NCBI GenBank assembly: GCA_028690665.1
Contig: JAQVAV010000002.1
Span: forward strand, 353,962 to 417,961
DNA: 64,000 nt
Source: Paludibacter sp.
GTDB lineage: Bacteria > Bacteroidota > Bacteroidia > Bacteroidales > Paludibacteraceae
Direction: 5' to 3'
A program made the translations under genes and the position numbers. Under the pieces are notes generated by a model. The model ran no database searches. It was given only the letters and a program-made list of their open reading frames with translations, and was not told the DNA's origin. Positions 1 to 8,213 of the stretch are shown one piece after another (the stretch's first letter is position 1; each line of letters begins with the position of its first letter).

Positions 1-717
1 GTGGTACGTGTTTCTGTGGGTTCAAAATATGGAGCGCAACACTCTCAGGATTGGACTTCGCTTGTGGCCCAGATTCCGGGTATCAAAGTTTGTTTCCCGG
101 TGACTCCTTACGATGCCAAGGGTTTGATGAACTCAGCTCTTCAGGGAACCGACCCGGTGATTTTTTTCGAAAGTCAGCGTATTTACGAAATAGGGGAGCA
201 ATTTCATGATGGTGGTGTGCCCGAAGGTTATTACGAAATTCCGTTCGGAGAACCCGATGTAAAGAAGTCTGGAAAAGATATTACCTTCCTGACCATTGGT
301 CATACGCTTTATCCAGCTTTGACAGCAGCAAAAGAATTAGAAGAAAAATACGGCATGAGTGCCGAGGTGATTGATGCACGCAGTCTGACCCCGTTTAATT
401 ACGAAAAGGTAGTGGAGTCGGTGAAGAAAACCGGCAAAATTATCGTCGCAAGCGATGCCACCACCCGGGGCTCGTTTCTCAACGATTTAGCGGCTAATAT
501 CAGTCAACTTTGTTTCGATTATTTGGATGCTCCGGTTTGTGTGCTTGGTTCGCGTAACTGGATTACTCCGGCCTTTGAATTAGAAAAAGCATTCTTTGCA
601 CAACCGTCGTGGTTTTTAGACATGATTAACGAACGTATCCAGCCATTGACAGGCTATGTGCCAGGCGAAAATTTTACGGATGCTGAGTTTATAAGAAGAT
701 CCAAAATGGGAGTATAA
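1..717 (+). CDS. 2-oxoacid dehydrogenase E1, beta (transketolase C-terminal) part, 5'-truncated
   Basis: The reading frame is open at the window edge, so only the last 238 residues are present and the first codon, GTG, is probably internal. The fragment has the E1-beta features: a pyrimidine-binding-domain end (GSKYGAQHSQDW, then VCFPVTPYDAKGL) and a transketolase C-terminal domain with ITFLTIGHTLYPAL and AEVIDARSLTPFN. Enzymes of this family decarboxylate 2-oxoacids (branched-chain acids, acetoin or pyruvate) with thiamine diphosphate and pass the acyl group to a lipoylated E2. In Bacteroidetes the alpha and beta parts are often one polypeptide, which cannot be judged here. A lipoate ligase at 9473 fits the need for lipoylated E2 but is not adjacent. 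The family is clear; substrate specificity is not. Confidence 0.85.
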   Translation: MVRVSVGSKYGAQHSQDWTSLVAQIPGIKVCFPVTPYDAKGLMNSALQGTDPVIFFESQRIYEIGEQFHDGGVPEGYYEIPFGEPDVKKSGKDITFLTIGHTLYPALTAAKELEEKYGMSAEVIDARSLTPFNYEKVVESVKKTGKIIVASDATTRGSFLNDLAANISQLCFDYLDAPVCVLGSRNWITPAFELEKAFFAQPSWFLDMINERIQPLTGYVPGENFTDAEFIRRSKMGV

Positions 718-731
718 ATTTATTCACTGGG

Positions 732-883
732 GCGTCTAAAAGAGATTTTTGAACACAAATTCGTAAATTTTTAAAATAAACATTGATTGTTTATCTCATA
801 TCTTGCAGTAATATAGCTTTTTATGATTTGTGAAAAAATTGCGTTTATTCGCGTAATTTGTGTTCTTTTTACTTTTGATACAC
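732..883. repeat. Intergenic inverted-repeat element, copy 1
   Basis: The gap between the E1 gene and the PHP gene holds an imperfect inverted repeat. Its left arm contains GAACACAAATTCG and its right arm CGTAATTTGTGTTC, with outer ends GCGTCTAAAA and TTTTGATACAC. The same arrangement and similar words recur at 8003-8147. It looks like a small non-coding mobile or extragenic palindromic element that could fold into a long hairpin in RNA. No ORF is present. Confidence 0.5.
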
Positions 884-990
884 TTCTGTGAATAAAATTA
901 TACGACCATAACTTTAAATCGAAAAACAATTGACCTTTAATAAACTTTAAGCATCTGCTTCCGGATGCCTTAAAGACTTAATCTAATATC

Positions 991-2142
991 ATGAAAAAAG
1001 TAAATGCACACCTGCATTCGCCTTACTCGTTCAGTGCTTTCAAAAATATCGATGAGGCCTTGGATATCGCTTTGGCTGATAATGTAAAGGTGGTGGGAAT
1101 CAATGATTTTTATAGTGCTGCCGGATATAAGGAATGGGCTGAAGGTTGCAAAAAACGTGGCTTGTATCCGCTTTTCAATATCGAATTTATTTCGCTTAAT
1201 GAAACTGATCAGAAAGCCGGATTGAGAGTGAACGACCCCAGAAATCCTGGTCGAACTTACCTGAGTGGTAAAGGACTTTCGTATCCGTTTAAACTTAGCG
1301 AACCTTATGTATCGCAATTGGCGGGAGTTATTCATGAGTCGAATGCTCAGGTGGAAGCCATGTGTGCTAAAGTCAATGAGATTCTGGCCGCAAATAATTC
1401 CGGATTTTTGCTGGATTTTGAATGGATTAAAAAGGAATTGACCAATGGTTTGATTCGAGAGCGCCATTTGGCAAAAGCGATTCGTGTGAAAGCTTATGAA
1501 TACTGCCGCAATAATCCGCTTGACCTTCGTTTATTATTTTATAAACTTTTTGGTGGAAAACAAATCAAATCGGAGATTACAGATTTTGCTGGTGTCGAAA
1601 ACGAAATTCGTGGAAATATGCTGAAAGCCGGTGGAGCTGCTTTCGTTCCGGAAGATCCGAAAGCTTTTTTGCCGATGCAAATCGTTTGCGATATCATTGT
1701 TGCTGGTGGCGGTATTCCGACTTATCCATTTTTAGCTGACGATGCTAAAGGTGAATATACTGATTTTGAAGGTGATCTAAAACGGGTTGCAAAACAACTG
1801 ACCGAACGCGGTTTTCATTCGGTAGAGTTTATTACAACCCGCAACGATGTAAAGTTACTCGAAAAGTATGCATCGTATTTATACGATCAGGGATTTGTGG
1901 TGACTTTCGGAAGCGAACATAATACGCCGGCTATGGAACCTGTTGAACTTTTTGCCCGGAATAAAGCTCCTCTGACTGAACGCTTGATGCAAATTAATTA
2001 TGATGGCGCTTGTGTGGTGGCTGCTCATCAATATCTGGTTTCTCAGGGAAAGTCCGGATATGTCGACGACAAGGGCTTCGCCGACAGACGTAAACGGGAA
2101 GAGTTTGTAAAATTAGGTAAAAAACTGATTGAAGTTTCCTAA
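991..2142 (+). CDS. PHP-domain metal-dependent phosphoesterase-like protein
   Basis: A 383-residue protein that begins with the PHP signature HLHSPYSFSAF (residues 6-16) and carries further metal-ligand-like His/Asp/Glu positions, for example GINDFYSAAGY near residue 50 and FGSEHNTPAMEP near residue 310. PHP proteins are trinuclear-metal phosphoesterases, and stand-alone members usually act on small phosphorylated metabolites. No signal peptide is visible, so it is probably cytoplasmic. It lies upstream of the aldolase-SDR fusion, and a role in sugar-phosphate metabolism is plausible but inferred. The ATG at 991 is the first in frame; no strong ribosome-binding site is seen. Confidence 0.7.
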   Translation: MKKVNAHLHSPYSFSAFKNIDEALDIALADNVKVVGINDFYSAAGYKEWAEGCKKRGLYPLFNIEFISLNETDQKAGLRVNDPRNPGRTYLSGKGLSYPFKLSEPYVSQLAGVIHESNAQVEAMCAKVNEILAANNSGFLLDFEWIKKELTNGLIRERHLAKAIRVKAYEYCRNNPLDLRLLFYKLFGGKQIKSEITDFAGVENEIRGNMLKAGGAAFVPEDPKAFLPMQIVCDIIVAGGGIPTYPFLADDAKGEYTDFEGDLKRVAKQLTERGFHSVEFITTRNDVKLLEKYASYLYDQGFVVTFGSEHNTPAMEPVELFARNKAPLTERLMQINYDGACVVAAHQYLVSQGKSGYVDDKGFADRRKREEFVKLGKKLIEVS

Positions 2143-2299
2143 CTACAAAAGGGGAACAATAGAAATTCTCCGGGCTTATAGTAATATTATTTGAATTTTA
2201 TGACTATAGCTAGATTGAAGTATTGAATATTAGATTTATTCTCGAAATTGTGTGCTCATAATTGATTACTATATTGAGAAAGTTATAAAAGATTAATTC

Positions 2300-2307
2300 T
2301 AACTTTG
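2300..2307 (+). promoter_or_regulatory. Candidate -7 box (TAACTTTG)
   Basis: TAACTTTG matches the Bacteroidetes -7 consensus TAnnTTTG, 22 bases before the start of the hypothetical secreted protein. No TTG sits at the usual 19-20 base spacing, so support is limited to this one box. Confidence 0.35.
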
Positions 2308-2328
2308 ATGCTCAAAAGTACATAAGTT

Positions 2329-3063
2329 ATGAATAGAAGAATATGTTTATCTCTGTTTTTTATATTGCTGATTTGTTTCAGCTTAATGAGTCAAACCGAC
2401 AAAATAAGGATTGCCTTAGTATCTCAGGTTGATGCAGGTTTTGCATTGTTGAAATGTAAAGAAAATCCTGATTTTTTGCGTTATCGAACTGAATATACAT
2501 TTGTACAATCAGAGATTTTTGATTTTGATATAAAAGAAAAATGGCTTGAATTTTTCAGAATGAATCTTGATTCGGATAAATACGAAATCCGATTTGAAGC
2601 AATGCCGGAAGAAGTTAAAGATAATTATTTGTTTAGTATTTATAAGGGAACTAACGGATTTGGACACGCAAGTTCAAAACTCAAAAAATGGTTTTCCGAA
2701 TTGTATGAAAATAACGGATATGATATAGTTATTATGTTATTTAAAGCAATTTTAGATTCAAGGTATTCCGCTATTTTCGAGTTGAATCAATATCCTCCAT
2801 GCGGTGTAATACAGAATGAAAACTGGATATACTCGTTGTATAATATAAACGTTTATCAATCCCGAGATGGTAAAATTTTGTTTCGGAAAAAGTCAGGTGG
2901 GTATAATGATTATCTCAGAACACTGAAGAAAGTAAATTTATCCAAATTGTCTTTTAATGAAATTACGGAAGAGGATTTAGAACCAGCTATTGATGAAATT
3001 GTAATGATGAATAGTGATGTAGGGAGAAAGATTTGTAAAAGAATCATTGCTTATAGCAATTAA
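2329..3063 (+). CDS. Hypothetical secreted protein
   Basis: A 244-residue protein with an N-terminal hydrophobic stretch (ICLSLFFILLICFSLMSQ, residues 4-21) that looks like a signal peptide cleaved near MSQ-TD. The rest is mixed and acidic, with FYI-rich segments and no domain I can recognise. The gene is AT-rich and stands between the PHP gene and the aldolase-SDR fusion, with its own candidate promoter. Function is unknown; it may be periplasmic. Two Cys residues (CK near 40, PPCG near 160) could form a disulfide. Confidence 0.6.
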   Translation: MNRRICLSLFFILLICFSLMSQTDKIRIALVSQVDAGFALLKCKENPDFLRYRTEYTFVQSEIFDFDIKEKWLEFFRMNLDSDKYEIRFEAMPEEVKDNYLFSIYKGTNGFGHASSKLKKWFSELYENNGYDIVIMLFKAILDSRYSAIFELNQYPPCGVIQNENWIYSLYNINVYQSRDGKILFRKKSGGYNDYLRTLKKVNLSKLSFNEITEEDLEPAIDEIVMMNSDVGRKICKRIIAYSN

Positions 3064-3101
3064 TATTGAGAAATTTATGGAGATAGTATTCTAATTATAA
3101 T

Positions 3102-5075
3102 ATGAAAGAAATACAAGAACTAATTGAAATATCGCAATTTTATGGGAGTGACAGCCGTTTTGTGATTGCGGGGGGAGGGAATACCTCTTATAAAAATGCA
3201 GAGAAAATCTGGGTAAAAGCCAGTGGTTCATCTCTGGCAACTATTACCGAAGATGGTTTTGCAATACTCGATCGAGCCAAACTAAATCTCATGTCAGACA
3301 AAGTTTACAGTGCTGATACAGCCAAACGTGAAGAGCAGGTCAAAAACGATTTGGCGGATGCTACGATTACCAAAGGCAAACGTCCATCGGTGGAAACATC
3401 TATGCATAATGTTATTGACTATGCTTTTGTGGTGCATTTACACCCAACAGCTGTAAACGGTTTAATGTGCGCTCAAAATGCCGAATCGGATTTGAAAAAA
3501 CTGTTCGGTGAAAAAGCATTGTATATCGAATATACCGATCCGGGTTATGTGTTGTTCAAAAAAGTAGAAGATGAGATTAAGTCATTCCGTGCAACTTCTC
3601 AGGAAGAACCTCAGGTAATCTGGTTGCAGAATCATGGTATTTTTGTGGGTGCTAACAGCATTGCAGAAATCAAAGAAATATATGCTCAAATTATAGATAC
3701 ACTTGGCAAAGAGAGTGTTCGACTCCCTAATGAAAGTGGTGAAGTTCCCCTTATAGAGGGGCTAGGGAGTGTCGAGCAAATTGTTCCGGCTCTTCGAATG
3801 ATGTTGTCGAAAGATGGTTTGAAAACGCTGAAAGTCCGTAAAAATGAACTTATCAAGTTTTATTATGATAGTGTTGAAGAGCAAGCCAATATTGTTCGTC
3901 CATTTTCGCCGGATGCTATCGTTTATTGTAAATCGAACTATATTTTCCTGAATAAAGAGAAGCCCGAAGCAGTGATTGCTGAAGCAGCAAAACAAATTCC
4001 AGCTTTCTCGGCTAAGTTTGGATATCAGCCCAAAGTTATTCTGATAAAAGGAATCGGAATCGTGGCGGTTGGCGATAATGCTAAACAGTGCGACATTATT
4101 CTCGATGTTTTTGAAGATTCGATGAAGATTGCTTATTTGTCGAAATCATTCGGTGGAGCTCACCCTATGACACAGAAACAAATTGACTTTATAGATAACT
4201 GGGAAGTGGAGAATTATCGTCGCAGTGTGGCAGCCGGAGGAGTTGCCGGTCGTGCCGAAAACAAAAACATTGTGGTGACAGGAGCTGCTCAGGGTTTTGG
4301 TGAGGGTATTGCCCGTTGTTTGTTGCAGCAAGGTGCGAACATTGTGGTGGCCGACCTGAATGAGTCTGTTGGACAGGCAACCGTATTGCGTTTTAATAAA
4401 CTGGCTAAAAGTAACCGAGCCATTTTTGTAAAAACAAATGTGAGTGAAATTCCGAGTATTGAAAATTTGATACATGAAACAGTTTGTAATTTCGGAGCGA
4501 TTGATTGCTTTATCAGTAATGCAGGTGTACTTCGTGCCGGAGGATTAGATGATATGACACCGGAAAATTTTGAATTTGTAACCAAAATCAATTATAACGC
4601 TTATTTCTATTGTACTAAAGTAGTTAGTCGTGTAATGAAGTTGCAAACTAAATACGCCGTTTCAAATTATTATGCCGATGTGATTCAGATAAACTCAAAA
4701 TCGGGACTTCGAGGCAGTAAAGCCAACTTTGCCTATGCAGGAGGAAAATTTGGAGGAATCGGACTGACACAATCATTTGCACTCGAATTGGCTCCGTTCC
4801 GTATCAAAGTAAATTCCATTTGCCCGGGTAATTTTTACGAAGGTCCGCTCTGGAGCGATCCGGAAAACGGGCTTTTTGTACAATACCTGCATGCGGGGAA
4901 AGTACCGGGAGCCAAAACGGTAGAAGACGTCAAAGCATTTTATTTAGCTCAGGTTCCTATGCAAAAAGGTTGTTCTCCCGAAGATGTAACTAAAGGAGCA
5001 CTTTACCTGATGGAACAATGTGGCGAAACCGGTCAGGCTTTACCGATTACCGGAGGCCAGGTGATGCTGAGTTGA
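3102..5075 (+). CDS. Fused class II aldolase / short-chain dehydrogenase (rhamnulose-1-phosphate aldolase / lactaldehyde dehydrogenase type)
   Basis: A 657-residue two-domain protein. The N-terminal half is a class II aldolase domain with AGGGNTSYK (residues 23-31) and the zinc-type HLH near 113-115. The C-terminal half, from about residue 385, is an SDR with the nucleotide motif TGAAQGFGEG (about 393) and the catalytic YAGGK (about Y544, K548). Proteins of this build (YuxG/RhaEW type) cleave L-rhamnulose-1-phosphate or a similar deoxyketose phosphate to DHAP and L-lactaldehyde, then oxidise the lactaldehyde; related entries are also named sorbitol-6-phosphate dehydrogenase. The aldehyde-handling neighbours (zinc ADH, FucO) agree. 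No isomerase or kinase is in the window, so the sugar is uncertain. An extra segment near residues 215-224 is encoded by a short repeat (3744-3773). Confidence 0.8.
   Translation: MKEIQELIEISQFYGSDSRFVIAGGGNTSYKNAEKIWVKASGSSLATITEDGFAILDRAKLNLMSDKVYSADTAKREEQVKNDLADATITKGKRPSVETSMHNVIDYAFVVHLHPTAVNGLMCAQNAESDLKKLFGEKALYIEYTDPGYVLFKKVEDEIKSFRATSQEEPQVIWLQNHGIFVGANSIAEIKEIYAQIIDTLGKESVRLPNESGEVPLIEGLGSVEQIVPALRMMLSKDGLKTLKVRKNELIKFYYDSVEEQANIVRPFSPDAIVYCKSNYIFLNKEKPEAVIAEAAKQIPAFSAKFGYQPKVILIKGIGIVAVGDNAKQCDIILDVFEDSMKIAYLSKSFGGAHPMTQKQIDFIDNWEVENYRRSVAAGGVAGRAENKNIVVTGAAQGFGEGIARCLLQQGANIVVADLNESVGQATVLRFNKLAKSNRAIFVKTNVSEIPSIENLIHETVCNFGAIDCFISNAGVLRAGGLDDMTPENFEFVTKINYNAYFYCTKVVSRVMKLQTKYAVSNYYADVIQINSKSGLRGSKANFAYAGGKFGGIGLTQSFALELAPFRIKVNSICPGNFYEGPLWSDPENGLFVQYLHAGKVPGAKTVEDVKAFYLAQVPMQKGCSPEDVTKGALYLMEQCGETGQALPITGGQVMLS
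3744..3773 (+). repeat. Short GC-rich palindromic repeat inside the aldolase-SDR coding sequence
   Basis: The stretch contains TCCCCTTATAGAGGGGCTAG and continues with GGAGTGTC. It resembles the intergenic repeat at 5186 (CCCCTTTAGGGG, then TTAGGGG). It is read in frame as VPLIEGLGSV, about residues 215-224, in the aldolase half. A reverse-complement-like word, GACTCCCTAA, lies just upstream at 3721-3730. Confidence 0.45.
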
Positions 5076-5098
5076 CCCTCTGGCCCCTAAAGGGGTGG
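5074..5098 (-). repeat. Short GC-rich repeat at the 3' end of the aldolase-SDR gene
   Basis: It overlaps the stop codon and contains CCCCTAAAGGGG; the minus strand reads CACCCCTTTAGGGGCCAGAG. It is the inverted counterpart of the copy at 5186-5211, so the 112 bases between the two genes are bracketed by inverted copies. Confidence 0.5.
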
Positions 5099-5185
5099 CT
5101 TTCGGGTGTTTGCATAAATTAAAAGTATTATTAATATAAACAATAAAATTCTCTAAATGGAACTTTAAGAAACGAAAGTAACTTA

Positions 5186-5211
5186 GTTCCCCTTTAGGGG
5201 TTAGGGGTAAC
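5186..5211 (+). repeat. Short GC-rich repeat abutting the start codon of the zinc ADH gene
   Basis: The sequence GTTCCCCTTTAGGGG followed by TTAGGGGTAAC ends directly at the ATG at 5212. The AGGGG block lies 5 bases before the ATG, where a ribosome-binding site would be. The same word stands in the same position before mutS2 (20032-20060, minus strand). Confidence 0.55.
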
Positions 5212-6486
5212 ATGAACACCAAAGCAATTCGTTTATATGGCAAAAAAGATCTTCGGATGGAAGAATTTGAATTGCCGCAAATTAAAGAGAATGAAATTCT
5301 TGCAAAAGTAGTTTCGGATTCTCTGTGTATGTCATCTTATAAAGCTACAAATCAGGGGACTGATCACAAAAGAATTCCGGATGATGTGGCTGAAAAACCA
5401 ATTATTATTGGGCATGAGTTTGCCGGAGAATTGGTCGAAGTTGGAGCAAAATGGGCACATAAGTTTAAAGCGGGTGATAAATTTTCAATTCAGCCTGCTT
5501 TATATTATGAATATGGTCCGGTAGGTGTTTTAAGTGCTCCCGGATATAGTTATCAGTATATTGGTGGTGATGCAACTTATATTATAATTCCGAATGAAGT
5601 TATGGAGAAAGATTGTCTGCTGCCTTTTAAAGGGGAAGGGTTTTATCCGGCATCTCTATCCGAACCTCTTTCGTGTGTGATTGGTACAATGCATGCTGTG
5701 TATCATACAACTCCGGGTAGTTATATTCACAAAATGGATATTACACCCGGAGGTAAAATGGCAATTCTTGCAGGAGTTGGGCCCATGGGCTTAGCTGCTA
5801 TCAATTATGCCTTGAGGCGTGAGGATATAAAACCTGCTTTATTGGTTGTTACTGATGTTAACCAGGCCCGTCTCGACAGAGCAGCTCAAATCTACACGGT
5901 CGAATTTGCAGCTTCGAGAGGCATTGACCTGCGTTATATAAATACTGGTTCGATGCAAAACCCGGCTGAAGAATTGAAGGCTCTTACTGGTGGCACAGGT
6001 TACAATGAAGTGTTGGTCTTTGCCCCTGTAAAACCCGTTGTTGAACAGGCCGATGCGATATTGGCATTTGATGGTTGTTTAAACTTTTTTGCAGGTCCGA
6101 GTGATCCTAATTTTAGTGCTATGTTTAATTTCTACAATGTGCACTATGCTTATACTCATGTGGTTGGAACCAGCGGTGGAAACACCGATGACATGATTGA
6201 AGCACTTGATATGATGAGTGGAGGTTTGGATCCGGCAGGTCTGGTTACACATATAGGAGGACTGAATGCGGTAATTGAAGCAACGAAACATTTGCCTGAT
6301 ATTCCAGGAGGTAAAAAATTGATCTATACTCATATAACCATGCCATTGACGCCGATTGGTGATTTTGCAAAATTGGGTGAAACTAACGAAGTTTTTAAAA
6401 AGTTAGCAGAAATATGTGACAAAAATATGGGCTTGTGGAGCATTGAAGCTGAAAGTTATTTGTTGGCTAATGCTGATAAACTTTGA
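5212..6486 (+). CDS. Zinc-dependent alcohol dehydrogenase (sorbose-1-phosphate reductase-like MDR protein)
   Basis: A 424-residue medium-chain dehydrogenase. It has the catalytic-domain motif IIIGHEFAGELVEVG (GHE near residues 67-69), a Cys in place of the usual first zinc-ligand region (DSLCMSSYKA), and a Rossmann segment MAILAGVGPMGLAAINYA near residue 180. It resembles L-sorbose-1-phosphate reductase and related polyol/sugar-phosphate dehydrogenases, which interconvert an alcohol and a ketone using NAD(P)H. The structural four-Cys zinc lobe of classical ADHs is not obvious. It follows the aldolase-SDR gene on the same strand and is probably part of the same catabolic set. Its start codon directly follows a GC-rich repeat. 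The exact substrate is unknown. Confidence 0.75.
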   Translation: MNTKAIRLYGKKDLRMEEFELPQIKENEILAKVVSDSLCMSSYKATNQGTDHKRIPDDVAEKPIIIGHEFAGELVEVGAKWAHKFKAGDKFSIQPALYYEYGPVGVLSAPGYSYQYIGGDATYIIIPNEVMEKDCLLPFKGEGFYPASLSEPLSCVIGTMHAVYHTTPGSYIHKMDITPGGKMAILAGVGPMGLAAINYALRREDIKPALLVVTDVNQARLDRAAQIYTVEFAASRGIDLRYINTGSMQNPAEELKALTGGTGYNEVLVFAPVKPVVEQADAILAFDGCLNFFAGPSDPNFSAMFNFYNVHYAYTHVVGTSGGNTDDMIEALDMMSGGLDPAGLVTHIGGLNAVIEATKHLPDIPGGKKLIYTHITMPLTPIGDFAKLGETNEVFKKLAEICDKNMGLWSIEAESYLLANADKL

Positions 6487-6640
6487 GAATATTGAAGTGA
6501 ACTTTGTATGAGTTTGGATTTTTCCGGCTTTGCAAAGTTCATTTTTTTTATAAAATAGTTTCGTTGAAATAAAGACTCATTTTGCCGTTTTTTACAGTTC
6601 TAATATCATTTTTCTAAATATCCGGATGATTTGTTTGTCG

Positions 6641-6648
6641 TAATTTTG
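6641..6648 (+). promoter_or_regulatory. Candidate -7 box (TAATTTTG)
   Basis: TAATTTTG fits TAnnTTTG, 35 bases before the double-aldolase ATG, in a 196-base gap after the ADH gene. No good -33 TTG is at standard spacing. It suggests a separate transcript for the aldolase gene. Confidence 0.4.
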
Positions 6649-6682
6649 CACCCAGGTAAAACATAATTTAAAATAAAAAATA

Positions 6683-7981
6683 ATGAAACAACTTGATGTG
6701 AAATTCATGCACCCGATGGAACAAATTAATGTTATTATCGGGCGAATTTACAGAAGTGGAATGACTACTACTTCGGGTGGAAATATTTCCATTATGGACG
6801 ATAACGGAGATATTTGGATTACTCCTTCGGGCATTGATAAGGGGTCGCTTACTGTGAATGATATTATTTGCATGAAAAAGGATGGTACAAAAATAGGCCC
6901 TCATAAGCCATCGTCAGAATATCCTTTTCATAAAGCAATTTATGAAGCACGCCCTGAAATAAAAGCAATTATACATGCTCATCCACCGGCATTAGTTGCA
7001 TTCAGTATTGCGCGCCAGGTGCCGGATACTAATATTGTTCCTCAGGCAAAAAAAATCTGTGGCGAAATCGGTTACGCGCCTTATGGTTGTCCAGGAAGCG
7101 AAGATCTTGGACGAAAAATTGCTGAACAGTTTAAAAACAAACAATATAAAGCTGTGATTATGGAAAATCACGGTGTGGTGTTGGGTGGAACCGATATGAT
7201 GGATGCTTACCAGCGTTTCGAAACACTCGAATTCTGCTGTCGTACCATTGTCAACGCAGGTAAATTGGGTAAAGTAAATACACTGACTGATCAGCAAATC
7301 GACGCTTATATCAATCATTTTCCTAAGAATGTCAATCATTATATGGATGTACAATATCCATCGGATGAACGCATAATCCGTAGTGATATGGTAAAAATGA
7401 TTCGTCGCGCCTGCGATCAGGGATTGATGATTTCTACTTACGGAACTGTTTCCGTCCGCTGGAAAAATAACGATTTCTTGATTACTCCCCGTGATGTTGC
7501 CCGTTGGGATATTCAACCCAAGGAAATTGTTCAGATTAAAAATGGCATGGCCGAAGCAGGAAAAGTGCCAAGTCGTTCTGTTGCACTGCATCACCGTATT
7601 TATCAGTTGAATCCGCATATCAATTCCATTATCATGACTCAGCCGACAAACCTTATGGCTCATGCGGTGAGCGGAACCAAGTTTGATGTACGTACTATTC
7701 CCGAAAGCTGGATTTTTTTGCAGGATGTTCCTTCCATTCCTTTCAGCATGCTTTATGGCGATGTTGACGAAGTGGCGAAATTATTCTCTAAAAACAGAGT
7801 TGTGCTGGTTGAAAATGACAGTGTTATTGTTACCGGCGATAAATTACTGAATACATTCGATTATCTTGAGGTTGCCGAATTCTCGGCAAATTCATTGGTA
7901 ATGGCTTCTTCAATCGGCCCGCTTCAGCCAATGGGTGATGCTGAAATAGATGAACTTAGAATTGCCTTCAACGTAAAATAA
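6683..7981 (+). CDS. Double class II aldolase/adducin-domain protein, second domain without metal ligands
   Basis: A 432-residue protein made of two class II aldolase domains. Domain 1 (about 1-195) is complete: TSGGNIS (30-36), Glu79 in SSEY, HAH (H98, H100) and ENHGVV (H163). These correspond to E73, H92, H94 and H155 of fuculose-1-phosphate aldolase. Domain 2 (about 230-432) keeps the fold pattern (STYGTVSVR, then ITPRDVARW) but has TQP where HAH is expected (319-321) and NDS where NHG is expected (379), so it should not bind zinc. It probably cleaves a sugar-1-phosphate such as L-fuculose-1-phosphate. The neighbouring lactaldehyde reductase fits, because lactaldehyde is the expected product. 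Confidence 0.75.
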   Translation: MKQLDVKFMHPMEQINVIIGRIYRSGMTTTSGGNISIMDDNGDIWITPSGIDKGSLTVNDIICMKKDGTKIGPHKPSSEYPFHKAIYEARPEIKAIIHAHPPALVAFSIARQVPDTNIVPQAKKICGEIGYAPYGCPGSEDLGRKIAEQFKNKQYKAVIMENHGVVLGGTDMMDAYQRFETLEFCCRTIVNAGKLGKVNTLTDQQIDAYINHFPKNVNHYMDVQYPSDERIIRSDMVKMIRRACDQGLMISTYGTVSVRWKNNDFLITPRDVARWDIQPKEIVQIKNGMAEAGKVPSRSVALHHRIYQLNPHINSIIMTQPTNLMAHAVSGTKFDVRTIPESWIFLQDVPSIPFSMLYGDVDEVAKLFSKNRVVLVENDSVIVTGDKLLNTFDYLEVAEFSANSLVMASSIGPLQPMGDAEIDELRIAFNVK

Positions 7982-8002
7982 ACGTACCAAATAAAGAGAG
8001 GA

Positions 8003-8147
8003 TGTCCAATAAGTGCTTATTCTGAACACAAATTCCGCAAATCGCACAAATCTACGCAAATTTAATTTGCATTATTGACACATTATCAATAACTTATGAT
8101 TTGTGTTAATTTGCGGAATTTGCGTTTTTTTTTCTTTTTTAGACACC
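8003..8147. repeat. Intergenic inverted-repeat element, copy 2
   Basis: It lies between the double-aldolase gene and fucO. It opens with GAACACAAATTCCGCAAAT and closes with AATTTGCGGAATTTGCG followed by a T-rich run and AGACACC, so the two arms are imperfectly complementary. Copy 1 at 732-883 shares the GAACACAAATT start, the central TTATGATTTGTG and the T-rich end. Both copies lie between genes on the plus strand. Confidence 0.5.
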
Positions 8148-8213
8148 TTTTTTATTGTATGGTGATTAAAATCAGCTTATATTTTTTATTCATAAATAGA
8201 TTAAAATACGGAA

